The notes below the pieces were generated by a model. It was not told the DNA's origin, did no database searches, and was given only the letters and a program-made list of their open reading frames with translations. From the NCBI GenBank assembly GCA_003555415.1, contig PWHX01000144.1, positions 1-6,180 on the forward strand: a DNA stretch of 6,180 nt. Direction: 5' to 3'. Shown piece after piece: positions 1-4,921 of the stretch. Position 1 is the stretch's first letter; each line of letters starts with the position of its first letter. This DNA comes from Syntrophomonadaceae bacterium. Its GTDB lineage: Bacteria > Bacillota > Dethiobacteria > SKNC01. The position numbers were made by a program, and so were the translations under genes.

Positions 1-13
1 AAGGACAATACAT
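1..13 (-). CDS. 5' end of an unidentified gene, cut by the window edge
   Basis: Only the start is present: ATG at 13-11 followed by codons for Tyr, Cys and Pro, then the window ends. The call rests on a good Shine-Dalgarno sequence, AAGGAG on the minus strand (21-26), 7 nt from the ATG, and on the position just beyond the mnmA terminator with a promoter-like stretch between. A Cys-Pro pair this close to the N-terminus occurs in zinc-ribbon proteins, but four residues cannot identify a family, so no function is assigned. Confidence 0.45.
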
Positions 14-35
14 TAAACCACTCCTTGCTTTTGTT

Positions 36-64
36 AATTTATAATTTTTCATAATTTATAACAA
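36..64 (-). promoter_or_regulatory. Possible promoter for the gene leaving the window at position 1
   Basis: On the minus strand TTGTTA (59-64) is followed after 15 nt by TATAAA (38-43), or after 17 nt by TAAATT (36-41). Each hexamer is an imperfect match to the sigma-A consensus, and the whole region is so AT-rich that chance matches are expected. It lies between the mnmA terminator and a good ribosome binding site, which is where a promoter would be needed. This is inference from position plus weak motif matches. Confidence 0.3.
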
Positions 65-84
65 ATTATTTTTGCCCACAAAAT

Positions 85-112
85 AAAAAAAAATACATTA
101 AATGTATTTTTT
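85..112 (-). terminator. Rho-independent terminator after mnmA
   Basis: On the minus strand an 11-bp stem (AAAAAATACAT pairing with ATGTATTTTTT) closes a 3-nt loop and runs into nine T residues. It begins 10 nt after the mnmA stop codon. The stem is mostly A-T, so its strength depends on the T-run. The symmetry could also let it act on + strand transcripts, but no + strand gene ends here. It marks the likely end of the scfA-to-mnmA transcription unit. Confidence 0.75.
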
Positions 113-122
113 CAAGGAGAGG

Positions 123-1214
123 TTAACGTATTCTTTCTTTTATTGTGCCTCCTCCCAGGACTATGTTCCCCTGGTAAAAAACTACAGCCTGACCAGGAGT
201 TATTGCTCTCTGGGGTTTTTCAAAGATAACCTTAACCTTATTGCCGGAAAAGGATTCCAGTCTTGCTTCTACTTCAGGAGACCTGTAGCGAATTTTAACG
301 GCTATATCCTGCTCTTTTTGAGAGCTTCCTGCTATATAATTGACCTTCTCCGCTATTAATCCTTGGGAAAACAGTTCCTCTTTTCTACCTAAAATAATGG
401 CGTTTCTAGTAAAATCTATATCTACTACATAAAGGGGATATCCCACTGCTAGGCCAAGACCCTTTCGTTGACCCACAGTATAAAAGGGGAGGCCCTGGTG
501 AGTTCCCATTTTTTTTCCGGCAGTGTTTAAAAAAGGACCGGGCTTAAAATCTATGTTTTTTTGGTTTCTTAAAAACTTCTTATAGTCGTTGTCCTCAATG
601 AAACATATTTCCTGGCTTTCCGCATTCTTTGCGATATTTAAAGCTGCTTTCCCGGCCATTTCCCTTATTTCTTCCTTTTCATAATCTCCCAGGGGGAAAA
701 TGCAGTACTTCAGCTCTTTTTGGGAAAGATTATAGAGGAAATATGTCTGGTCCTTATGGGAATCCCTGGCTTTATGTAAATAATATATATCCCTGCTGCT
801 ATTATAAAATAAACGGGCATAGTGTCCGGTAGCCAGTTGCTCCCCTCCCAAAGAAAATACTTCTTTGAGCAGTACATCAAACTTTATGAAGCGGTTGCAG
901 GCCACACAAGGGTTGGGGGTTCTACCTCTTTCATATTCCCGGATAAAATAATCCACAACCTTTTCTTTAAAAGCGTCTTTTAAATTGAGCACATGATGGG
1001 TAATCCCCAGCTGCTCACAAATTTTCCGAGCATCGTTGGCAGCCCTGGATGAAGAACACATCCTATTAATATCCTCTGTATTTTCATTTTCCTGGGGAAA
1101 AAGAGTCATGGTAACACCAAAAACCTGGTATCCTTTATCTTTTAAAATAGCGGCAGCAACAGAGCTGTCTATTCCTCCACTCATGGCAACGGCAATTTTC
1201 TTTTTTTGCAACAT
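123..1214 (-). CDS. mnmA: tRNA-specific 2-thiouridylase MnmA (TrmU)
   Basis: Cytoplasmic enzyme that uses ATP and a persulfide sulfur to convert wobble uridine 34 of tRNA-Lys, -Glu and -Gln to 2-thiouridine. The 363-residue protein has the full family layout: PP-loop SGGIDSS (12-18), PNPC with the first catalytic Cys (C103) followed by C106, ATGHYAR (128-134), KDQTYFLY (154-161), SQEIC with the second catalytic Cys (C204), TVGQRKGLG (246-254), and a C-terminal beta-barrel region. Both cysteines needed for persulfide transfer are present and the length is normal. The ATG start is preceded by an AGGTGAG ribosome binding site about 6 nt away. It lies 69 bp after yigZ with no evident terminator between, so it is probably the last gene of the same transcription unit. 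No cysteine desulfurase gene is adjacent, although one often is in Firmicutes. Confidence 0.97.
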   Translation of the reverse strand: MLQKKKIAVAMSGGIDSSVAAAILKDKGYQVFGVTMTLFPQENENTEDINRMCSSSRAANDARKICEQLGITHHVLNLKDAFKEKVVDYFIREYERGRTPNPCVACNRFIKFDVLLKEVFSLGGEQLATGHYARLFYNSSRDIYYLHKARDSHKDQTYFLYNLSQKELKYCIFPLGDYEKEEIREMAGKAALNIAKNAESQEICFIEDNDYKKFLRNQKNIDFKPGPFLNTAGKKMGTHQGLPFYTVGQRKGLGLAVGYPLYVVDIDFTRNAIILGRKEELFSQGLIAEKVNYIAGSSQKEQDIAVKIRYRSPEVEARLESFSGNKVKVIFEKPQRAITPGQAVVFYQGNIVLGGGTIKERIR

Positions 1215-1283
1215 TAAAAACTCACCTCTTTTGTTAATTTAAAAGGTGCTTAATAACACTATTATTGCTTTATTGTTTACAAG

Positions 1284-1886
1284 TTATTCTGCCAGACTTC
1301 CGCTTCCTCTGGTTATATCCTTAAACTTTCCTTTAAAGTCCTCCAGGTTTTCAGGAGGCATGAGAAATTGAACTTTAACTTTGGAACTGTAGTCAACATC
1401 CTGTATTTCTCCAAGGCAGACAGGTATTTCATTCATCACCTGTCCTATATAATCATAGTCAAAAGTAATATCATATTTTTTAAATAATCTTTTTTCCCTG
1501 GTTCCCGCTTCTTTTAAACCAACTTCACCACAAGACCTGTAGGCCCTGATTAAACCCCCTATTCCCAGTTTAACTCCTCCAAAATAGCGGGTCCCTACAA
1601 TTACTACATTGGTAAGTCCTGCTTTCTCTACGGCTGATAGAAGGGGAGATCCGGCTGTTCCAGCAGGTTCATCTGCATCGGATGACCGGGTAATAACACT
1701 GTCTTCGGTCCCAATTTTATAGGCAAAAGCATTATGGGTAGCGTTGGGAAATTCCCCCTTTACCTGTTGTATAAATTCTTTGGCTTCCTCTTCGTCCTGG
1801 CAAAATCCTACAGAGGCGATAAAACGGCATGCTCCCACGGGGACTTTTACCCTCACTTCTTTTCTGATGGTCAAGTATTCACTCAT
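1284..1886 (-). CDS. yigZ: YigZ/IMPACT family protein (UPF0029 plus DUF1949)
   Basis: A 200-residue protein of the YigZ/YvyE family, related to the domain of eukaryotic IMPACT, which modulates translation-stress signalling through GCN2. The bacterial role is not settled, and a link to translation or nucleic acid binding is only suggested by the fold. Visible hallmarks are ATHNAFAYKIG (49-59), SDADEPAGTAGSPLL (69-83), and the UPF0029 signature RYFGGVKLGIGGLIRAY (100-116). The region from about 135 to 195 corresponds to the C-terminal DUF1949 ferredoxin-like domain. The chosen ATG at 1886 overlaps the rarA stop as ATGA and has GGAAGGG about 6 nt upstream. An in-frame upstream start at 1916 would add ten charged residues and overlap rarA further, so it is less likely. 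The overlap points to translational coupling with rarA. Family assignment is secure; function is not. Confidence 0.93.
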   Translation of the reverse strand: MSEYLTIRKEVRVKVPVGACRFIASVGFCQDEEEAKEFIQQVKGEFPNATHNAFAYKIGTEDSVITRSSDADEPAGTAGSPLLSAVEKAGLTNVVIVGTRYFGGVKLGIGGLIRAYRSCGEVGLKEAGTREKRLFKKYDITFDYDYIGQVMNEIPVCLGEIQDVDYSSKVKVQFLMPPENLEDFKGKFKDITRGSGSLAE

Positions 1887-3220
1887 GGGTTCCCTTCCTT
1901 TTTTCTCGTGGGCCAAAGCTTATCAAGTCGCTTTTTGATTTTTTCTTCTTCCCCGTTCTCCGTAGGGTAGTAATAAACTTTATCCTTTAACTCCGGAGGG
2001 AGGTAATCCTGAGATACAAAATGCCCTGGATAATCATGGGGGTGCCGGTATCCCTGGCCGCTGCTCAGCTTCTTTGACCCCGGGTAGCTGAAGTCCTTTA
2101 AATGAGGCGGTACACCCCCGGACCTTTCCTTTGAAACGTCTTCTAGCGCCTGGTTAATCCCTTTATAAGCCGCATTACTTTTAGGAGCCCCTGCCAGGTA
2201 AACCACCGCCTGAGCCAGGACGATTCTTCCCTCCGGCATGCCTATCATTTGCAAAGCTTGAGCTGCCGCAACAGCAACTGACAGGCCCCGGGGGTCAGCA
2301 TTTCCCACATCTTCTGAAGCGCTTATTATCAGCCGGCGAGCAATAAAATTTGGATCTTCTCCAGCATATATCATAGAGGCTAGCCAGTGTAAGGCAGCAT
2401 CAGGGTCAGATCCCCGGATGGATTTTATAAAAGCAGATATTACATTATAATGGTTATCTCCCTGACGATCGTAGTTAACCACCTTTTGTTGTATAGACTC
2501 CTCAGCAATCTCCAGGGTAACCCTGCGGGTTTCATTATCCTCCGGTGAAGTGGTTAAAACAGTCAGCTCCAGGGCATTAAGGGCTGTCCTGGCATCACCG
2601 TTAGATCTTTCAATTATATGGTCTATCGCCTCCTTATCAACCCTGGGATTCCACCCCTTTAAACCTTTATCCTCTTCTAAGGCTTTTTCTAAAATGCTGC
2701 GGAGGGAGGAGTTGTCCAAAGGCTTAAAAGGGAAAACTCTAGAACGGGATAAGAGGGGGGAATTTACAGTAAAATAGGGGTTCTCAGTAGTAGCCCCGAT
2801 CAATATAACAGTTCCGTCTTCTACTGAAGGGAGCAGGGCATCTTGCTGAGCCTTGTTAAAGCGATGAATCTCATCAATAAACATTATGGTTCTGCGCCCC
2901 TCCATACCTAGCAGGTCCCTGGCTCCTTTAATAACTTCTTTTATTTCTTTGACGCCTGACATGACAGCATTTAACTGCACGAAATCACCTTTAGAGGTTT
3001 CTGCAATAATCTTGGCCAAGGTAGTTTTCCCGGTCCCGGGGGGACCATAAAATATCGCAGATGCCAGGCGGTCAGCTTCAATAAGTCGGCGTAAAATTTT
3101 CCCCCTGCCCATTATTTCTTCCTGCCCGACGAAATCGTCTAAGCTCTGGGGCCTCACCTTTAAAGCCAGGGGCGCCTGTTTTTCAACTTCTTTCTGCCAC
3201 CCATAAGAAAAAATATCCAT
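1883..3220 (-). CDS. rarA: Replication-associated recombination AAA+ ATPase RarA (MgsA)
   Basis: A 445-residue clamp-loader-related AAA+ ATPase, homologous to E. coli RarA/MgsA, B. subtilis YrvN and eukaryotic WRNIP1. It acts on DNA at stalled or gapped replication forks and interacts with SSB. Motifs in order: VGQEEI near the N-terminus (31-36), Walker A GPPGTGKT (59-66), Walker B FIDEIHRF (114-121), sensor 1 GATTENP (142-148), arginine-finger region SRSR (158-161), and sensor 2 SNGDARTALN (206-215). From about 250 onward is the MgsA C-terminal oligomerisation region, including GSDPDAALHWL and ARRLIISASEDVG. Length is typical and all ATPase residues are intact. ATG at 3220 is chosen over the upstream GTG at 3229 because AAGGAAGG sits 8 nt before the ATG and directly abuts the GTG. 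It starts 25 bp after the scfB stop and overlaps yigZ by 4 bp, so it is read within the same operon. Confidence 0.96.
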   Translation of the reverse strand: MDIFSYGWQKEVEKQAPLALKVRPQSLDDFVGQEEIMGRGKILRRLIEADRLASAIFYGPPGTGKTTLAKIIAETSKGDFVQLNAVMSGVKEIKEVIKGARDLLGMEGRRTIMFIDEIHRFNKAQQDALLPSVEDGTVILIGATTENPYFTVNSPLLSRSRVFPFKPLDNSSLRSILEKALEEDKGLKGWNPRVDKEAIDHIIERSNGDARTALNALELTVLTTSPEDNETRRVTLEIAEESIQQKVVNYDRQGDNHYNVISAFIKSIRGSDPDAALHWLASMIYAGEDPNFIARRLIISASEDVGNADPRGLSVAVAAAQALQMIGMPEGRIVLAQAVVYLAGAPKSNAAYKGINQALEDVSKERSGGVPPHLKDFSYPGSKKLSSGQGYRHPHDYPGHFVSQDYLPPELKDKVYYYPTENGEEEKIKKRLDKLWPTRKKEGNP

Positions 3221-3245
3221 ACAGGGCACCTTCCTTATAGTTGTT

Positions 3246-4607
3246 TTAATCTAGATAACTGTAAGCCTGGAGTCCCAAGGCACATTCCAGCCTCTTTTTC
3301 TCCAGGTTACATCCCAGGCCGTAGGGCCTGTATAAATCACTATTAAAATTGTAAGCATTGGCATGGCAGCCGCCCCCGCAGAAAAATTTTGCCCAGCAGC
3401 GGCGGCAGTCCTCCTTACTATTTATATCAACCTTCAAAAATTTATTATATAAGCTGTGGTCATAGCATAAATCCTGCAGCACATTTCCCATGAGAAACTC
3501 TTGTTTGCCTACAAATTGATGGCAGGGATATAAATCACCCTCTGGAGAAAGAGCCAGGTACTCAGTTCCTGCACCGCAACCACTCAGACGTTTTTTAATA
3601 CAGGGTCCCTGGCTTAAGTCCAGGTTAAAGTGGAAAAAAGAAAAAGATTTTGATGTGCTGGAAAACTGTTGGCATAAATCAGCGATTTTATCATACTGCT
3701 GATAAGTTATCGGGAGGTCCTCTTCCTGTAGAGCATAAGGTAATTCAGGGGAAGCCACTACAGGCTCCAGGGATATACTTTTAAATCCTAAATTTACAAG
3801 ATGTTTTAAGTCTTCACTAAAATCTAAATTATGTCGGGTGTAGGTCCCCCGTATAAAATAATCTTTATGTTCTCTTTTTTCTATAAAGGAAAGATATTTA
3901 GGCACCACATAATCATAGCTTCCCTTGCCCCCTAAAGTCCTGACCCTATCATTTATTTCTCTGCGGCCATCCAGGCTTAAGACAACACTAAAACCCTCTT
4001 CATTAAGGTAATCCATGACCTCTTTCTCCAGGAGCACCCCATTGGTAGTTAAGGTAAAATTAAATTCTTTACCTGCTTCTTTTTCTCTTTTCCTGGCATA
4101 CTCAACTGTTTCCCTTACCAGGGAAAAGTTCAGCAGAGGTTCTCCCCCAAAGAAATCAATCTCACAGTTTTTCCTTGAACCCGAATTCTCAATTAGAAAG
4201 TCTATCCCCTTAAAAGCTACCTCCCTGGACATTTTACTTTTAATTCCCCCGAAGGCCCCCTTCCCGGCAAAGCAGTAACTGCAGGTCATGTTGCAGTCAT
4301 GGGCCACGTGAAAACAAAGGGCTTTCACTATATGTTCTGGCGGCCGGGAATAGTCCTGGGTGTAATCTTCGCTGAACAAAAGCTCCCTTTCCTTCAATTC
4401 CTTAATCTCCTGGAGAACTCTTATAACCTCCCGGGAGTCATAATTGCTATTTAGCTTTTCCTGGATTTCTTCTTCTTTATGACCCTTCTCCATAAGGTCT
4501 ATAATTATCCAGCCCAGTCCACTTACAACATGTACTGCTCCGCTGTTAACATCCAGGACTATATTTAAATTATTAAACTTATATTTATGAACCATGGGAC
4601 CTGGCAA
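3246..4607 (-). CDS. scfB: SCIFF peptide maturase, radical SAM/SPASM thioether-forming enzyme
   Basis: Radical SAM enzyme predicted to install Cys-to-Thr type thioether links in the SCIFF peptide encoded just upstream; characterised relatives are CteB and Tte1186. In 453-residue numbering: an N-terminal peptide-binding RRE-like region (about 5-80, with the family-typical NIVLDVNSGAVHVV), the radical SAM cluster motif C105-x3-C109-x2-C112, the FFGGEP SAM-binding motif (152-157), and a SPASM domain with C344, C362 (in GDLYPC), C401-x2-C404-x5-C410-x3-C414 and C433. These seven cysteines can hold two auxiliary 4Fe-4S clusters. The start is uncertain. TTG at 4607 has AGGGGG 8 nt upstream, whereas the in-frame ATG at 4595 better matches the MxHxY N-terminus I recall for the family but has only a weak AGG nearby. 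It follows scfA across a hairpin and precedes rarA by 25 bp. No peptide exporter or protease gene is seen in the window. Confidence 0.95.
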   Translation of the reverse strand: MPGPMVHKYKFNNLNIVLDVNSGAVHVVSGLGWIIIDLMEKGHKEEEIQEKLNSNYDSREVIRVLQEIKELKERELLFSEDYTQDYSRPPEHIVKALCFHVAHDCNMTCSYCFAGKGAFGGIKSKMSREVAFKGIDFLIENSGSRKNCEIDFFGGEPLLNFSLVRETVEYARKREKEAGKEFNFTLTTNGVLLEKEVMDYLNEEGFSVVLSLDGRREINDRVRTLGGKGSYDYVVPKYLSFIEKREHKDYFIRGTYTRHNLDFSEDLKHLVNLGFKSISLEPVVASPELPYALQEEDLPITYQQYDKIADLCQQFSSTSKSFSFFHFNLDLSQGPCIKKRLSGCGAGTEYLALSPEGDLYPCHQFVGKQEFLMGNVLQDLCYDHSLYNKFLKVDINSKEDCRRCWAKFFCGGGCHANAYNFNSDLYRPYGLGCNLEKKRLECALGLQAYSYLD

Positions 4608-4628
4608 ATCTATTTCCCCCTGTTATTG

Positions 4629-4656
4629 AAAAAAGTAGTCTTTGACTACTTTTTTT
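4629..4656 (-). terminator. Terminator-like hairpin between scfA and scfB
   Basis: GTAGTC (4635-4640) and GACTAC (4644-4649) form a 6-bp core with a 3-nt loop, extended by A/T pairing (six A against at least six T) to a 12-bp stem. On the minus strand the stem starts within the last scfA codons, contains the TAG stop, and ends in a run of six T, as an intrinsic terminator does. Because scfB has its own ribosome binding site but no evident promoter, partial termination here would leave a low level of scfB message and a high level of scfA message. The stem is symmetrical, so it could also work on + strand transcripts. A role in RNA 3'-end stability is another possibility. Confidence 0.7.
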
Positions 4657-4810
4657 GCTCATTATTTTCCTTTTGACAAATCTGATTTCCAACAGTGCAG
4701 GAAGTCTTACAGGCCGACTGGCACGAAGTCTGGCATTCCCCGCATCCACCTTTATGTAAGCTGGCCTTTAAATCCATAAGGTTAATCGTTTTAATATGTC
4801 TTTGCTCCAT
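4646..4810 (-). CDS. scfA: SCIFF ranthipeptide precursor (six cysteines in forty-five residues)
   Basis: A 54-residue peptide, short enough to be missed by length-filtered gene calling, encoded directly before its maturase. Residues 1-20 form a lysine- and leucine-containing leader (MEQRHIKTINLMDLKASLHK). The core begins GGCGECQTSCQSACKTSC, then TVGNQIC, giving cysteines 23, 26, 30, 34, 38 and 45, the six of the SCIFF family. In characterised homologues a Cys is joined through a thioether to the gamma carbon of a Thr; C34 and T39 here have the spacing I recall for that crosslink, which is inference. The biological role is unsettled; related peptides have been linked to quorum-type regulation. 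After the last Cys there is a nine-residue polar tail ending KK, longer than the near-terminal last Cys of the typical member. ATG is preceded by AAAGGAGG with a 10-nt spacer, and a strong promoter lies 43-71 bp upstream. Confidence 0.96.
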   Translation of the reverse strand: MEQRHIKTINLMDLKASLHKGGCGECQTSCQSACKTSCTVGNQICQKENNEQKK

Positions 4811-4820
4811 TAAAAATGTG

Positions 4821-4829
4821 CCTCCTTTA
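4821..4829 (-). promoter_or_regulatory. Strong ribosome binding site of scfA
   Basis: Minus-strand TTAAAGGAGG ends 10 nt before the scfA ATG and matches the anti-Shine-Dalgarno sequence over eight bases (AAAGGAGG). It fixes the start of this short gene and suggests high translation of the precursor peptide. Confidence 0.8.
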
Positions 4830-4838
4830 ATTTAGACT

Positions 4839-4859
4839 CTATAATCACTACTATTATAG
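4839..4859. promoter_or_regulatory. Inverted repeat over the scfA promoter -10 region, possible operator
   Basis: CTATAAT (4839-4845) and ATTATAG (4853-4859) are perfect 7-bp inverted arms separated by 7 bp. On the minus strand the upstream arm contains the TATAAT -10 box of the scfA promoter and the downstream arm covers the expected transcription start. A dimeric repressor bound here would block transcription. The half-site resembles the TTATAAT half-site of PerR boxes, but the 7-bp spacing differs from the 1-bp spacing known for PerR, so no regulator is named. In AT-rich DNA a 7-bp dyad around a -10 box could occur by chance. Confidence 0.35.
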
Positions 4860-4881
4860 CAACCATTTACTTTAAGGGCAA
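4853..4881 (-). promoter_or_regulatory. Sigma-A-type promoter of the scfA operon
   Basis: On the minus strand TTGCCC (4876-4881) is followed by a 17-bp spacer and a perfect TATAAT (4853-4858). Transcription would begin near 4846, giving a leader of about 36 nt that contains the scfA ribosome binding site. This is the clearest promoter in the window and sits in the only sizeable spacer upstream of the scfA-to-mnmA block, so it probably drives scfA and, by read-through, the genes after it. Confidence 0.75.
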
Positions 4882-4921
4882 GTCAGAAATTAAACTACCT
4901 CCCTGGACAAGATAAATATTT

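Noticed and set aside
102..359. An 85-codon open frame on the + strand at the left end.
   Set aside because: It lies almost wholly antisense to mnmA, begins within the terminator hairpin, and encodes a low-complexity, family-less product.
1215..1283. AATAA...TTATT symmetry and TTGTAA hexamer between yigZ and mnmA as a promoter or hairpin.
   Set aside because: The arms are 5 bp of A/T only, and no -10 match lies at a suitable distance from the hexamer; the spacer looks like ordinary AT-rich intergenic DNA.
4015..4278. An 87-codon + strand frame within scfB.
   Set aside because: It is antisense to the radical SAM core including the cluster-binding motif, whose conservation explains the open frame.
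4810..4866. An 18-codon open frame whose TAA overlaps the scfA ATG, looking like a coupled leader peptide.
   Set aside because: It has no ribosome binding site, and its ATG lies upstream of the transcription start predicted from the TATAAT at 4853-4858, so it would not be on the transcript.
4811..4921. A riboswitch or T-box in the spacer upstream of scfA.
   Set aside because: The predicted leader is only about 36 nt long, too short for a known riboswitch, and no T-box specifier or antiterminator sequence is seen.
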